A stretch of 64,000 nucleotides of DNA from Phyllobacterium sp. YR531 (GCF_000282595.1 NZ_AKIZ01000014.1:248001-312000), one strand, 5' to 3'; counted from the stretch's first letter, positions 17,602-27,138 are shown. The notes: generated by a model not told the origin, from the sequence alone. Numbers and translations: made by a program.

Positions 17602-18891
17602 ATGGATCGCATCAAGATTGTTGGCGGTAACAAGCTCAATGGCGTAATTCCTATCTCGGGTGCCAAGAACGCGGCCCTGCCGTTGATGATCGCCTCTCTT
17701 TTGACTGACGATACATTAACGCTTGAGAATGTGCCGCATCTGGCGGATGTCGAGCAGCTTATTCGTATCCTTGGCAATCACGGTGTTGATTACTCAGTCA
17801 ATGGCCGCCGTGAACGTCAGGATGGTGCTTACTCACGCACTATCCATTTCACAGCCCGCAACATTGTCGATACGGTTGCCCCTTACGAGCTGGTCTCCAA
17901 GATGCGCGCCAGTTTCTGGGTCATTGGCCCCCTGCTTGCCCGCATGGGCGTTGCAACAGTGTCTTTGCCGGGCGGATGCGCCATCGGTACGCGCCCTGTG
18001 GATTTGTTCATTGATGGTCTGCGGGCGCTCGGTGCCGATATCGAGATCGAAAATGGCTATGTCAAAGCCAGTGCAAAGGGGGGGCTTGTCGGCGCACGTT
18101 ATGTATTCCCAAAGGTTTCCGTTGGTGCAACACACGTCCTGATGATGGCCGCAACCTTGGCCAAGGGCGAAACAATCATTGAGAACGCCGCTCAGGAACC
18201 AGAAGTCGTCAACTTGGCCGATTGCCTTAATGCCATGGGCGCGAAGGTCAGCGGTGCGGGCACTGCGACGATAACAATTGAAGGCGTAACCAGCCTCTCC
18301 GGTGCGCGCGTGCGTGTTATTCCGGATCGTATCGAGACCGGCACTTACGCCATGGCAGTTGCCATGACAGGCGGCGACGTCATTCTGGAAGGCGCTGATG
18401 CCAGCCTGTTGACCGCTGCTCTAGCAACGCTTGGTCAGGCCGGTGCGGAAATCTCGGAAACCAATTCCGGTCTGCGTATCGTGCGCAACGGTCATGGCAT
18501 CATGCCGGTCGATGTTACAACGCAGCCATTCCCCGGCTTCCCGACAGATCTTCAAGCCCAGTTCATGGGCTTGATGACCAAAGCCAAGGGTACATCGCAT
18601 ATCACAGAGACTATTTTCGAAAACCGCTTCATGCATGTGCAGGAACTGGCGCGTCTTGGCGCAAAGATTTCCCTGTCTGGCCAGACCGCAAAGATCGAAG
18701 GTGTTGAGCGCCTGCGCGGTGCGCCGGTCATGGCAACTGACCTGCGCGCTTCGGTCTCCCTCGTCATTGCCGGTCTCGCGGCAGAAGGCGAAACGACGGT
18801 AAACCGCGTTTATCATCTGGACCGTGGTTTCGAGCGGCTCGAAGAAAAGCTGACCCGTTGCGGTGCGGTGGTCGAACGCATCAGCGATTGA
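17602..18891 (+). CDS. murA: UDP-N-acetylglucosamine 1-carboxyvinyltransferase
   Basis: MurA transfers enolpyruvate from PEP to UDP-GlcNAc, the first committed step of peptidoglycan synthesis. The 429-residue sequence has the N-terminal [10 protein letters not shown] with the catalytic Lys-Asn pair, and the active loop [13 protein letters not shown] with Cys in the position attacked by fosfomycin. The FPTDLQAQ segment and the closing [10 protein letters not shown] follow. Because Cys rather than Asp is present, the enzyme is of the fosfomycin-sensitive type. It heads a run of housekeeping genes on the same strand. Confidence 0.97.
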   Translation: MDRIKIVGGNKLNGVIPISGAKNAALPLMIASLLTDDTLTLENVPHLADVEQLIRILGNHGVDYSVNGRRERQDGAYSRTIHFTARNIVDTVAPYELVSKMRASFWVIGPLLARMGVATVSLPGGCAIGTRPVDLFIDGLRALGADIEIENGYVKASAKGGLVGARYVFPKVSVGATHVLMMAATLAKGETIIENAAQEPEVVNLADCLNAMGAKVSGAGTATITIEGVTSLSGARVRVIPDRIETGTYAMAVAMTGGDVILEGADASLLTAALATLGQAGAEISETNSGLRIVRNGHGIMPVDVTTQPFPGFPTDLQAQFMGLMTKAKGTSHITETIFENRFMHVQELARLGAKISLSGQTAKIEGVERLRGAPVMATDLRASVSLVIAGLAAEGETTVNRVYHLDRGFERLEEKLTRCGAVVERISD

Positions 18892-18912
18892 GAGTTCTGA
18901 ATTTCCCGGTCG

Positions 18913-18931
18913 ATTATGCGTGATGCATAAT
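18913..18931. promoter_or_regulatory. Inverted repeat between murA and the DUF2948 gene
   Basis: ATTATGC-GTGAT-GCATAAT is a perfect seven-base inverted repeat with a five-base centre. It lacks a T-run, so it is more like an operator or mRNA hairpin than a terminator. No protein can be assigned to it. Confidence 0.35.
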
Positions 18932-19020
18932 TCCATTTGCCCTCGCTTTCCTCTAACAGGGAGGAGAGCGGGGTCTTCGAATGGAAACCCTGATCCTACA
19001 ATGTGAGGAAAAGGGTCGAC

Positions 19021-19458
19021 ATGGATACTCTCAAACTCATCGCCCTTGATGAGGAAGATCTGCAAATTCTATCTGCACACCTGCAGGATTCCGTGTTGAA
19101 GGTCGGTGATATCGACTATCTGGCAGCGGAAAAGAAGCTGGTGCTTGGTGTCAACCGGTTTGTCTGGGAACAGGCTGACGATGGCAAGCGACATCGCAGT
19201 TTCGAGCGCCGCCGTACGGCACTGCATTTTGGCCAGGTATCAAGTGCTAAAGCTACGGGTATCGATCGCCATTACAAGGACGATATTCTTTCCATTCTGG
19301 CAATCCGTTTTATCGTTTCCGATGCCCCATCCGGCACTATTGAGCTGGTGTTTGCAGCCAATAAAGCCCTGCGTCTGGAAGTCGAAGCCATTGAGGCGCA
19401 GATGGCTGATCTGGGTCCTGCCTGGGAAACACAATCACGTCCGGAACATGAAGATTAA
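19021..19458 (+). CDS. DUF2948 family protein
   Basis: This 145-residue soluble protein of the DUF2948 family has an opening LKLIALDEEDLQILSAHLQDS and a FVWEQ strand close to an FERRR motif, which recur in this family. No enzymatic role is known. The ATG at 19021 has a GAGG/AAGGG stretch upstream; an ATG 18 bases earlier is in frame but less well placed. It always sits between murA and hisD in many Rhizobiales by general knowledge, and here hisD starts 11 bases after its stop, so the two are probably one transcript. Confidence 0.85.
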   Translation: MDTLKLIALDEEDLQILSAHLQDSVLKVGDIDYLAAEKKLVLGVNRFVWEQADDGKRHRSFERRRTALHFGQVSSAKATGIDRHYKDDILSILAIRFIVSDAPSGTIELVFAANKALRLEVEAIEAQMADLGPAWETQSRPEHED

Positions 19459-19469
19459 GGAATTTAAGT

Positions 19470-20762
19470 ATGACATCGGTGCTTAAACAGGCCGACCCTG
19501 ATTTTGAGAATAAGTTTTCAGCATTTCTTTCTACCAAGCGTGAAGTGTCGGAAGATGTGGATCGCGTGGTCGAAGCCATCATTAAAAATGTGCGTGCAAA
19601 CGGTGACGCGGCGCTTATCGACTATTCAAAGCAGTTTGACCGTATCGATCTTTCACACCATGGCATTGCTGTCACAGCGGCTGAAATTGATATGGCCATG
19701 GCCTCCGCTAATCCGAAAACGGTTGAAGCGCTGACGCTGGCGAGGGATCGCATCCATTCGCACCATGCGCGGCAGATGCCGAAAGATGATCGCTATACCG
19801 ATGCACTCGGCGTTGAATTGGGTTCGCGCTGGACCGCGATCGATTCCGTCGGGCTCTATGTACCTGGCGGCACGGCGAGCTATCCAAGTTCTGTGCTGAT
19901 GAATGCAGTCCCGGCGAAGGTAGCTGGTGTCGAGCGTATCGTCATGGTGGTTCCATCGCCGGAGGGCAATCTCAATCCTCTGGTTCTGGTAGCTGCACGG
20001 TTGGCTGGTGTCTCTGAGATTTATCGTGTTGGCGGTGCACAGGCTATCGCGGCACTGGCCTATGGAACTGAAACCATCGCGCCAGTCGCCAAGATCGTCG
20101 GTCCCGGCAATGCATATGTGGCCGCTGCAAAGCGCCGTGTATTCGGCACCGTAGGCATCGATATGATTGCCGGTCCATCAGAAGTACTGATTTTGGCCGA
20201 TGCTGACAATAATCCTGATTGGATTGCTGCTGATCTTCTGGCGCAGGCCGAGCACGATAGTGCTGCCCAATCCATTCTCATCACGGATGACGAAGCGTTC
20301 GGAACGGCTGTCACGGCCGCCGTGGAGCATCAACTCAAGACATTGCCGCGTGGCAAGACTGCAAGCGAAAGCTGGCGGGACTACGGCGCCGTCATTCTTG
20401 TCAATGATTTGCAGTCGGCTTTGCCACTGGTTAATCGCATTGCACCGGAACATCTTGAAATTGCATCTGCCGATGCGGAGGTGCTGCTGGACGGTGTCCG
20501 CAATGCAGGCGCGATCTTCATTGGCCGTTATACGCCGGAAGTTATTGGCGATTATGTCGGCGGTTCTAACCATGTTTTGCCGACCGCACGATCGGCACGA
20601 TTCTCTTCAGGACTTTCGGTGCTTGACTATGTCAAACGAACCTCCATTCTGAGACTGGGTGTCGAGCAACTCCGTGCTTTGGGACCCGCTGCGATTGAAC
20701 TGGCTCGCGCAGAGGGACTTGATGCGCATGGCAATTCGGTCGCAATCCGCTTGAACCTTTAG
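19470..20762 (+). CDS. hisD: Histidinol dehydrogenase
   Basis: This zinc enzyme carries out the last two oxidations of histidine synthesis, from histidinol to histidine, using NAD+. The 430-residue protein contains the [19 protein letters not shown] segment and [24 protein letters not shown] follows, with the catalytic and Zn-binding residues in [15 protein letters not shown] and RIAPEHLEI. Length is normal. It is in line with the murA group, away from the rest of the his genes, as usual in alphaproteobacteria. Confidence 0.97.
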   Translation: MTSVLKQADPDFENKFSAFLSTKREVSEDVDRVVEAIIKNVRANGDAALIDYSKQFDRIDLSHHGIAVTAAEIDMAMASANPKTVEALTLARDRIHSHHARQMPKDDRYTDALGVELGSRWTAIDSVGLYVPGGTASYPSSVLMNAVPAKVAGVERIVMVVPSPEGNLNPLVLVAARLAGVSEIYRVGGAQAIAALAYGTETIAPVAKIVGPGNAYVAAAKRRVFGTVGIDMIAGPSEVLILADADNNPDWIAADLLAQAEHDSAAQSILITDDEAFGTAVTAAVEHQLKTLPRGKTASESWRDYGAVILVNDLQSALPLVNRIAPEHLEIASADAEVLLDGVRNAGAIFIGRYTPEVIGDYVGGSNHVLPTARSARFSSGLSVLDYVKRTSILRLGVEQLRALGPAAIELARAEGLDAHGNSVAIRLNL

Positions 20763-20769
20763 GATTCTG

Positions 20770-21243
20770 ATGACGGCAAGCTCTAGATTGATAGATGTGG
20801 AACTGGACGACACGATCGGCCGTTCGACACCTGACGTCGAGCATGAGCGCGCAGTCGCGATTTTCGATCTGATTGAAGAAAATAGTTTCCGTCCGGTCAG
20901 CGATGAGGGGGCCGGACCTTACAAACTCAAGATTTCTCTTGTTGAATCGCGCCTGATTTTTGCGATTTCGCGGGAAAGTGGCGATGATGTTGTCACCCAC
21001 ATTCTCTCGCTTACGCCTCTGCGCAAGGTCATCAAGGACTACTTCCTCATCTGCGAAAGCTATTATGATGCCATTCGCGCCTCTAGTCCGAGCAAAATCG
21101 AGGCCATCGATATGGGCCGGAGGGGTTTGCATAATGAGGGCTCACAAGCCCTGATGGATCGGCTCGGCGGCAAGATAGAGGTCGATTTCGATACTGCCCG
21201 GCGGCTTTTTACATTGGTATGTGTGCTGCATTGGCGGGGGTAG
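20770..21243 (+). CDS. UPF0262 family protein
   Basis: This 157-residue protein of the uncharacterised UPF0262 family is recognised by [20 protein letters not shown] at the start and the conserved [15 protein letters not shown] motif. It is cytoplasmic by composition and has no membrane segment. It starts seven bases after the hisD stop and overlaps the following phosphatase gene by 25 bases, so the three are co-translated. The family is nearly confined to alphaproteobacteria, where it keeps this hisD linkage; its function is unknown. Confidence 0.88.
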   Translation: MTASSRLIDVELDDTIGRSTPDVEHERAVAIFDLIEENSFRPVSDEGAGPYKLKISLVESRLIFAISRESGDDVVTHILSLTPLRKVIKDYFLICESYYDAIRASSPSKIEAIDMGRRGLHNEGSQALMDRLGGKIEVDFDTARRLFTLVCVLHWRG

Positions 21244-21728
21244 GCGCACCAGTACCCGGTTTGCCTGATCACCTGCCCGACGAAACGGTAGGGGACAAAC
21301 CGAGGATTCCGGGCGCAGTTCTGTTCATATGCGGAATGAATTCCATTCGCTCGCCCATGGCAGAGGCACTGGCACGAAATATATTGCCGTCAAAGGTTTA
21401 TGTTGCGTCTGCTGGTGTCGAAAAAGGTGAACTCGATCCATTTGTTGACGCTGTTCTTGATGAGATCGGGCTGAAAAGGCTTTCGGCAAGCCCGCGTACC
21501 TTCAAGGAACTTGAGGATGATTATTTCGACCTTATTATTACGTTATCGCCCAAGGCTCACCACATGGCGTTAGAACTGACGCGAACGACGTCAGTTCATG
21601 TAGAATATTGGCCTACGCCCGACCCGACACTGGTGCGCGGTCGCAGGGACCAGATTCTGGGTGCCTATCGCGACGTTCGCGATCATCTGAAACAACATAT
21701 TGAGGATCGTTTCGGTCCATTGACTTGA
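21219..21728 (+). CDS. Low-molecular-weight protein tyrosine phosphatase-like protein
   Basis: The 169-residue product has the P-loop of low-molecular-weight phosphatases and arsenate reductases ([19 protein letters not shown]: Cys, five residues, Arg-Ser). It also has the general-acid Asp region in TPDPT followed by a [14 protein letters not shown] helix. An N-terminal extension of about 30 residues precedes the domain. Activity may be dephosphorylation of protein tyrosine or another phosphoester. The start ATG lies inside the end of the UPF0262 gene in another frame, which couples their translation. A TTGTGCG/CGCACAA palindrome at 21734-21749 follows the stop. Confidence 0.88.
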   Translation: MCAALAGVGAPVPGLPDHLPDETVGDKPRIPGAVLFICGMNSIRSPMAEALARNILPSKVYVASAGVEKGELDPFVDAVLDEIGLKRLSASPRTFKELEDDYFDLIITLSPKAHHMALELTRTTSVHVEYWPTPDPTLVRGRRDQILGAYRDVRDHLKQHIEDRFGPLT

Positions 21729-21733
21729 TACTC

Positions 21734-21749
21734 TTGTGCGTCCGCACAA
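21734..21749. promoter_or_regulatory. Palindrome upstream of infA
   Basis: TTGTGCG-TC-CGCACAA is a perfect 16-base palindrome located about 110 bases before infA. The loop would be too short for a good terminator, so a protein-binding site is possible. Confidence 0.3.
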
Positions 21750-21764
21750 TTGGATCGAACTCCC

Positions 21765-21795
21765 TTGTTCACAAATGCTGCGCAATACTATAGGT
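21765..21795 (+). promoter_or_regulatory. Possible infA promoter
   Basis: A TTGTTC box at 21765-21770 is followed, 15 to 17 bases later, by TACTATAGG. This lies about 60-90 bases before the infA start and suits a housekeeping sigma factor. The match is moderate and rests on spacing only. Confidence 0.35.
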
Positions 21796-21855
21796 TCCGC
21801 GCAAAATTGCGGTCGAACACGGCCGCAAATTCAATTTCTGGAGATAGAACTACGC

Positions 21856-22074
21856 ATGGCGAAAGAAGAAGTACTGGAGTTTCCTGGCCTCGTGACGGAG
21901 CTGTTGCCCAACGCGATGTTTCGGGTAAAGCTCGAAAACGATCATGAAATCATTGCTCACACGGCTGGACGTATGCGCAAGAACCGCATTCGCGTTCTTG
22001 CCGGCGACAAGGTTCTTGTCGAAATGACCCCATATGACCTGACCAAGGGTCGTATCACCTATCGTTTCAAGTAA
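21856..22074 (+). CDS. infA: Translation initiation factor IF-1
   Basis: IF-1 binds the A site of the small ribosomal subunit during initiation. The 72-residue sequence is a single OB fold with the hallmarks [37 protein letters not shown] and the closing GRITYRFK. The ATG at 21856 has a GGAGA site about ten bases upstream; the longer in-frame frame (to 21736) has no conserved residues and is not used. It precedes maf and yacG in the usual rhizobial order. Confidence 0.98.
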   Translation: MAKEEVLEFPGLVTELLPNAMFRVKLENDHEIIAHTAGRMRKNRIRVLAGDKVLVEMTPYDLTKGRITYRFK

Positions 22075-22107
22075 ACGACCCTCAGCCTGTCCGCAGGAAT
22101 TCTCTTT

Positions 22108-22734
22108 ATGAGCGATCAGCCCAAATTCGTTCTAGCTTCCGGTTCACCGCGCCGCCTGTCGCTGCTCGGGCAGATCGGCATTGAACCGGATAGTCTGCTG
22201 CCTGCCGATGTGGATGAAACGCCGCTGCGTGCGGAACATCCGCGTTCTCTGGCGCGCCGGCTTTCACGCCTGAAGGCAGAGAAGGTTGCTGCGGAATTGA
22301 ATGGAAACGCTGAACTTGGCAAAGCCTATATTCTCAGCGCCGACACGGTTGTCGCCGTTGGGAGGCGTATTCTTCCGAAAGCAGAAATACTTGACGATGC
22401 AACGTCCTGTTTGCGACTGCTCTCTGGACGTTCACACAGGGTGTATACCGGACTTTGCTTGGTAACGCCGGGCGGAAAGCTGCGTCAGGACCTGATCGAG
22501 ACGCGCGTTCGCTTCAAGCGTCTTTCGCGCGAAGAGATTGAGAGCTATCTTGCTTCCGGCGAATGGCGCGGCAAGGCTGGTGGCTATGCGATCCAGGGGC
22601 TTGCCGATAGCTTTGTGGTCAAGCTGGTTGGCTCCTATAGCAATGTTGTTGGTCTGCCCCTTTACGAGACCTTGAACCTTTTGCAGGGCGAAGGGTTTCC
22701 GGTCTATGCCAATTGGCAGGCTTCTGCCCACTAA
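22108..22734 (+). CDS. maf: Maf family nucleoside triphosphate pyrophosphatase
   Basis: Maf proteins hydrolyse dTTP/UTP or modified pyrimidine nucleotides and so clean the nucleotide pool. The 208-residue protein starts with [15 protein letters not shown] and includes the SADTVVAVG motif with its catalytic Asp, RRILPKAE, and [13 protein letters not shown]. Length and motifs are typical. It lies 33 bases after infA and 34 bases before yacG and is probably in the same transcript. Confidence 0.95.
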   Translation: MSDQPKFVLASGSPRRLSLLGQIGIEPDSLLPADVDETPLRAEHPRSLARRLSRLKAEKVAAELNGNAELGKAYILSADTVVAVGRRILPKAEILDDATSCLRLLSGRSHRVYTGLCLVTPGGKLRQDLIETRVRFKRLSREEIESYLASGEWRGKAGGYAIQGLADSFVVKLVGSYSNVVGLPLYETLNLLQGEGFPVYANWQASAH

Positions 22735-22768
22735 ACGGACTGCGATATTGACTGACGACAAAAACAGT

Positions 22769-22957
22769 ATGGCGAATGTTACGCCCCTGCGGCCGACACG
22801 CCCTTGCCCGGAATGCAAACGACCATCCCAGCGTGAGCATTACCCGTTCTGCTCGTCGCGTTGCCGCAATGTTGATCTTAACCGCTGGTTGACCGGTGCC
22901 TATGTCCTGCCTGCCGTGGAAAGCGCGGAAGACAGCGACGGCGAAGAAGACATGTAG
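22769..22957 (+). CDS. yacG: DNA gyrase inhibitor / zinc-binding protein YacG
   Basis: This 62-residue protein has the paired Cys motifs of YacG (RPCPECKRPSQRE, then YPFCSSRCRNVDLNRWL), which bind one zinc ion. In E. coli YacG binds GyrB and blocks DNA binding. The C-terminus is acidic. The start is uncertain: the ATG at 22769 has a weak ribosome site, and a TTG at 22748 would add seven residues. It follows maf closely and ends seven bases before the stop of the convergent oxidoreductase gene. Confidence 0.9.
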   Translation: MANVTPLRPTRPCPECKRPSQREHYPFCSSRCRNVDLNRWLTGAYVLPAVESAEDSDGEEDM

Positions 22958-22964
22958 CCACCAA

Positions 22965-24050
22965 TTATAATTTGATGATGCGCTGACTGGCTGGCTGTGC
23001 CAGCACAATATTGATAGCGCGCAGAACACTGATGCTGTCTGCAATCGGCATGACGGTTGACCCTGTTTTGCCCTGACGCATCGCCTCCATCACTGCAATG
23101 GCCTCGAATTGCAGGCCATTGCCTTCAAAATCGTGTTCTTCAACTGTGCGCCCGGGGACGGGCAGCCGATCAAGTAACCTGCCCAAAATCCCGCGTGGGC
23201 CGGTGAGGGGGCTGAAAAGGGATTGCTGTGCAAAGCCCTTGTAGAGTGTCAGTTCGTTTGCCTTAAAGAAAGGAGCAGATAGACGAATCGAGCCGGTCGT
23301 GCCCTCAATGATGAAGTGGTTGATCCCATCGCGGTCGAAACCGCAGGAAAGTTCAGCCTGAGCATGATCATAATGCAGGATGATCTCGGAGCTCATGTCG
23401 ACACCGTTGGGAGCCGCATGCCATAGTCCCGAGACCTTCTGTGGCTGGCCGAGAAAAAACATTGCCAGGGAAACGCAATAGACGCCGAGGTCCAGGCTGG
23501 CACCACCGCCCAAGGATCGGCTGAACAGGCGGCTTTTGGGATCATAAGTGCGCTGATGGGCCAGTTCGGCGGTGATTTTACGAATTGCCCCGATCTCTCC
23601 GGCATCCACCTTGGCTTTTGCGGCCGTAATTGCCGGGAGGAATCTCGACCACATTGCTTCCATGGCAAATACATCCGCACGGGTTGCCTCCCGCTCGATG
23701 ACAGACGCTTCGGTGTGAGAGGGCGCAAGTGGCTTCTCGGTGAGAATTGCCTTGCCGGACCGGATGGCCTTGAGCGTCTGTGCCAGATGTATGGAGTTGG
23801 GTGTTGCAATATACACTGCATCGATTTCAGGATCGGCTATGAAAGTATCCAAATCAGAATAGGCGCGCTTGCTGCCGAAATTTTCCTGAAATCGCTTGGC
23901 GTTGTCTGCTGTTCGTGAATAGTTGGCAACAAGTACCGCCCCGGCCGCCAACGCCAGATCAGCGGCAAATTGTCCGGCTATTTGTCCACTGCCAATGATT
24001 CCCCAGCCAAAAGACTTTGCTTTGGCGGCTTTATCCCCCGTATCAATCAT
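22965..24050 (-). CDS. Gfo/Idh/MocA family NAD(P)-dependent oxidoreductase
   Basis: The 361-residue protein begins with a Rossmann fold (GWGIIGSGQIAGQFAADL), followed by the substrate-binding domain. The characteristic TEKPLAP motif (active-site Lys) lies near residue 100, and GGGASLDLGVYCVSLAMFFLG near 190. Family members oxidise sugars, inositols or related polyols or act as trans-dihydrodiol dehydrogenases. The substrate is not known here, and the gene has no sugar transporter neighbours. It is transcribed alone, convergent with yacG. Confidence 0.88.
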   Translation of the reverse strand: MIDTGDKAAKAKSFGWGIIGSGQIAGQFAADLALAAGAVLVANYSRTADNAKRFQENFGSKRAYSDLDTFIADPEIDAVYIATPNSIHLAQTLKAIRSGKAILTEKPLAPSHTEASVIEREATRADVFAMEAMWSRFLPAITAAKAKVDAGEIGAIRKITAELAHQRTYDPKSRLFSRSLGGGASLDLGVYCVSLAMFFLGQPQKVSGLWHAAPNGVDMSSEIILHYDHAQAELSCGFDRDGINHFIIEGTTGSIRLSAPFFKANELTLYKGFAQQSLFSPLTGPRGILGRLLDRLPVPGRTVEEHDFEGNGLQFEAIAVMEAMRQGKTGSTVMPIADSISVLRAINIVLAQPASQRIIKL

Positions 24051-24234
24051 ATAAAACGAATCCTGTCTGTATCCCCATCAAGAAGGCATCTATCTTTGCC
24101 CTTTGCAAGCGGCAGAAAAACGGCGAAAAATTCGTTAGTTGATGCTGGACAGCAGGATTTTTAGTGTTATAACCCACCCGCTTCCAACGAAAACCAACAC
24201 GTCGGAATGGACTGCCGCTCTGGCAGCCAAAAGT

Positions 24235-24310
24235 GCCCAGATAGCTCAGTTGGTAGAGCAGCGGATTGAAAATCCGCGTGTCCGTGGTTCGAATCCGCGT
24301 CTGGGCACCA
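24235..24310 (+). tRNA. tRNA-Phe (anticodon GAA)
   Basis: This is a 76-base cloverleaf with CCA encoded. The acceptor arms are GCCCAGA and TCTGGGC, the D arm contains AGCTCAGTTGGTAGAGC, and the anticodon loop is TTGAAAA on a CGGAT/ATCCG stem. The T arm has GGTTCGAATCC. The GAA anticodon reads both phenylalanine codons. Confidence 0.98.
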
Positions 24311-24490
24311 CTTCTTTCCCACAAGAACATAGTTCAAGAGAACAGCCGGCTAATTTGCTCATGCAATCTTTTGTTGTTTGGCCGCCGGCAACCATCAGTA
24401 TAATCCCGTTCAAACATATATCGGAGAAGGATATTCACAGCCTTGCAAATGGCCTATGAACATCTCGTGTCATTGCATCGGGATTAAGAA

Positions 24491-25195
24491 TTGAAAGCTT
24501 ACAAATCACTGCTGCGCCGTGTCGGCTATTATACGCTCCGGCCCAAGCCGCCGCATTACCCTTCGCCATTTCAGAATCCTGTCCTGGTCGTCGGCTCAGC
24601 GCCGGTTTCCCATCTGCCTGAAGGCTATCAAGCGAACTATCATGTCCTCACAATCAACGGGTCGCAGTCTGTGACATCTGCCTGGGGAATTGATGCACCC
24701 GATGTGACTTTTCTGCAGTACCGGCAGGTCTATGGCACCAACGACAACGCTATTGCCGTGAGGAAAGCCCTGAAAGGTCAATCGACAGGGCATCTTTATG
24801 TGATGCGCTGGACTCAGAGCCGCAAGGAACTCGAAGACGGGTTAGCCGCGTTCAATTACACCTATAGTCACCTGCATATCGTAAACAGGCTGCAACGCAT
24901 GGCGCTGTTCAAGCGCATCATGGGTTATCTCAATACTGAGGATGATCTGGAAACCAGATTCTCAAATGGTGTGACAGCCGTGCTTTATGCACTCGCCAGC
25001 GGTGCGCGGGCCGTCATCATCACCGGTATCAATCCGGCTTCCCAGGGACATATCTATAACGATCTCAATCTGGGACGGCAGCATAGCCAGACAGACCATG
25101 ATGTACTGGTGGCACTTCTGCGCGATGGCCAGCCCGTTTACACGGCAGACCCCGAAGTAGCGAAATCGACAGGTCTGCCTCTCTGGAAAGGGTAA
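24491..25195 (+). CDS. Putative glycan-modifying protein with MptE/sialyltransferase-like features
   Basis: The 234-residue protein has an N-terminal VLVVGSAPVSHLPEGY stretch followed by LTINGS, like the nucleotide-binding start of MptE-like (DUF115) and GT42-type enzymes. A later NGVTAVLYALASGARAVIITGINP segment resembles their second conserved block. No membrane segment is clear. The only plausible start is a TTG at 24491, because the first internal Met is far inside. Its neighbours on the other strand are a polysaccharide deacetylase and a GT25 glycosyltransferase, so a surface-glycan role fits, but the family is not certain. Confidence 0.55.
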   Translation: MKAYKSLLRRVGYYTLRPKPPHYPSPFQNPVLVVGSAPVSHLPEGYQANYHVLTINGSQSVTSAWGIDAPDVTFLQYRQVYGTNDNAIAVRKALKGQSTGHLYVMRWTQSRKELEDGLAAFNYTYSHLHIVNRLQRMALFKRIMGYLNTEDDLETRFSNGVTAVLYALASGARAVIITGINPASQGHIYNDLNLGRQHSQTDHDVLVALLRDGQPVYTADPEVAKSTGLPLWKG

Positions 25196-25210
25196 CCGTA
25201 TCAGTCAGGT

Positions 25211-25912
25211 TCAGCGCAGCAAACACTTCGCGATAAAATGAAGCGAGGTATCGTCGCGGCGGACTGTCAGCCGTGGAAGATTCATCAAATCATCACTTCC
25301 CGCCGCGCGCCGCCGGTCGGTGCCGCCGGCCACTCCATAGCCGGCCTTCCGCACCAGTTCCCGAACCTTGTCGTTTTGATCGCCATAGGGATAGGCAAAT
25401 GAATCAACCACTTCTCCGGTGATTGCCTCCAGTTTTTCTTTGCAAGACAGAAGCTGTTCAAACGCCTGCTCCTCAGGAAGTTCACTCAAATGGACATGGT
25501 CCATTGTATGGGCGCCAACTTCGTGCCCAGCGGAAAGCCATTGCCTGATTTGATCAGCATCCATGCAGGCGGCTGGTAATACCCCGAGAGGCCGATCCCA
25601 TTCATTCGATCCGCCGATCTGGTTGCTGACGAAGAAATTCGTTGCGGTGAAGCCGAATTCACGTAGGACTGGCATGGCATTCTGATAGACATTTACAAAT
25701 CCATCATCGAAGGTGATTGCCGCGACTTTCCCGGCTTTTTGGCCGGTAATATAAGGCATGCATTCGCGCAGGGAGAGCCCCTGATAGCCAAGCCGCTTGA
25801 GCCAGCCCATCTGACGCCTGAACGATTCAGGGCTGACGATCATGCTTCGAAATGGCGTCTTGTAGGCCGGAGGCGTAGAGATCTGATGGTAGAGAAAAAT
25901 CGGTACAGGCAA
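25211..25912 (-). CDS. Polysaccharide deacetylase (NodB-homology, CE4)
   Basis: This 233-residue enzyme has the NodB-domain motifs. AAITFDDGF carries the metal-binding Asp, HEVGAHTMDHVHLSEL contains the two metal His residues, SFAYPYGDQND supplies the third motif and LPRLTVRRDD the C-terminal one. It should remove N- or O-acetyl groups from a glycan, perhaps lipopolysaccharide or exopolysaccharide. No signal peptide is visible, so it may be cytoplasmic or membrane-associated. A TTG start at 25912 with a GGGGAG site, lying inside the end of the GT25 gene, suggests coupled translation with it; the intergenic gap is two bases. Confidence 0.85.
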   Translation of the reverse strand: MPVPIFLYHQISTPPAYKTPFRSMIVSPESFRRQMGWLKRLGYQGLSLRECMPYITGQKAGKVAAITFDDGFVNVYQNAMPVLREFGFTATNFFVSNQIGGSNEWDRPLGVLPAACMDADQIRQWLSAGHEVGAHTMDHVHLSELPEEQAFEQLLSCKEKLEAITGEVVDSFAYPYGDQNDKVRELVRKAGYGVAGGTDRRRAAGSDDLMNLPRLTVRRDDTSLHFIAKCLLR

Positions 25913-25914
25913 GA

Positions 25915-26640
25915 TCAGCTCCCCTTGCGCCGGGAATAGGCCGCAACCTGCATACGATAAACCGGCCGCAATATTTCGCGCTTCAGTTTTTCAAGCAAAG
26001 GCTTTGGTTGCTGGATCGTACTCCCGCCAAGTTGCGATGAAACTTCCTTTACACCCCCAGGCACGACAGCAAGTGGTGAAAGCCCGGTTATCCAGTTCAT
26101 TTGCAGGGTGGTGTCCACCGGGCGGTCAAATGTTTCGGTAGCGGTCAGCAATTTCTTTGCCGCATCATGGCTGACAAGTTGCATGACCATGCCCAATCCG
26201 ACCGGTTCGGCTTTCAGGATGCGGGCATTGTCGGCTGTGAAAACCTCTGGCCCCTGCTCCCGGTGCGGGCGGAATGGAAAACGGATAAAATCACCTGGCC
26301 GGACGAACTCAGCCGCTGCCGCGTAAGCTTTGGCAAAGTCAGGCGTCAGGGCGACATCATCCTCCAGCACCAGCCCCGCGTCGAGTTTCTGATCAACAAT
26401 GGCCTGCCATGCCTTTCGGTGTGAGAGAAAACAGGCCACTTCACGTATATTGAGGTCAAAAGGATATCGCGGAACATGCAGTGCACGTTTATAGACGCGA
26501 CGAATGTCATCCTCAGTCAGGTTGCGGGCATCGACAGCATCGATCACATCTGTCGGGACTGGCAGGGTTTGCCTGAGCAGATCAACCTGCAATTGCCTGT
26601 CTTGTGATCTGGATAGATGAATGATGAACGCTTTGATCAC
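25915..26640 (-). CDS. Glycosyltransferase family 25 protein
   Basis: This 241-residue enzyme of the LPS-type GT25 family shows an N-terminal MIKAFIIHLSRSQDRQ, then VACFLSHRKAWQAIV and LVLEDDVALTPDF with the metal-binding Asp pair. GT25 members add galactose or glucose to lipooligosaccharide or core oligosaccharide at the inner face of the inner membrane. With the polysaccharide deacetylase located two bases downstream it forms an operon, suggesting a small pathway that adds and trims an acetylated sugar. Brucella core enzymes of the Wad type include GT25 members, but identity to any of them is not shown here. Confidence 0.85.
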   Translation of the reverse strand: MIKAFIIHLSRSQDRQLQVDLLRQTLPVPTDVIDAVDARNLTEDDIRRVYKRALHVPRYPFDLNIREVACFLSHRKAWQAIVDQKLDAGLVLEDDVALTPDFAKAYAAAAEFVRPGDFIRFPFRPHREQGPEVFTADNARILKAEPVGLGMVMQLVSHDAAKKLLTATETFDRPVDTTLQMNWITGLSPLAVVPGGVKEVSSQLGGSTIQQPKPLLEKLKREILRPVYRMQVAAYSRRKGS

Positions 26641-26823
26641 TGATTCACTCGAAGCTGGGTTCTGAGACTACGATGGAGCCAAGCTGTTAGTACCGTTTTG
26701 GGAAGCCGCGTGCAATGCGATGGTATGGGCGCGTCGCTCATGTATGGCAATTGTCTGCAATGCGGCTATATAGACGGGCTTCATATGGTACATCGACCAC
26801 TGCCAATGCTTCGAGGGATTTTG

Positions 26824-27138
26824 TTGAATAACCCGGTATCTTCATCTGCGACAGAGAGCAGGAAGGCAGCGCCCGGCTTGGCAATAGCGTCGCTTCTGTC
26901 TCCAGTTGCCGGTGCCTTGGCGGCTTTGCTGTTTGCCGGCACAGCTGATGGTCTCGCTCTCATTGGGGGGATCGTTATTGCCCTTGTCGGGTCAGGCATC
27001 GCCGGTACGGCGCTCGCCATAGGATCGTTTGTCAGGAAAGAGCGCTGGCGTTTGCTGGCAGTTCTGGGTTTATTTATAAACACTGTCCCATCAATAGCGC
27101 TTTTCATCGCTATTGTGGTGCAGCGTACCCAAATGTAA
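26824..27138 (+). CDS. Small membrane protein (two to three transmembrane helices)
   Basis: After a short polar N-terminus, this protein of about 104 residues has three hydrophobic segments (APGLAIASLLSPVAGALAALLFA, GLALIGGIVIALVGSGIAGTALAIG and LLAVLGLFINTVPSIALFIAIVV). The pattern is like DUF4190-type or small sugar-enzyme membrane proteins, but I cannot name a family. A TTG start at 26824 has a good GAGGGA site, while an ATG at 26785 would add 13 residues. The hydrophilic peptide encoded by a longer frame from 26698 has no support. Confidence 0.6.
   Translation: MNNPVSSSATESRKAAPGLAIASLLSPVAGALAALLFAGTADGLALIGGIVIALVGSGIAGTALAIGSFVRKERWRLLAVLGLFINTVPSIALFIAIVVQRTQM

Noticed and set aside
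24235-24310. tRNA-Phe as an integration site for a genomic island
   Set aside because: No integrase gene and no second copy of the tRNA 3' end was found in the window.
24139-24459. 106-codon plus-strand frame spanning tRNA-Phe
   Set aside because: It overlaps the complete tRNA-Phe gene and has no protein pattern, so it is an artefact.
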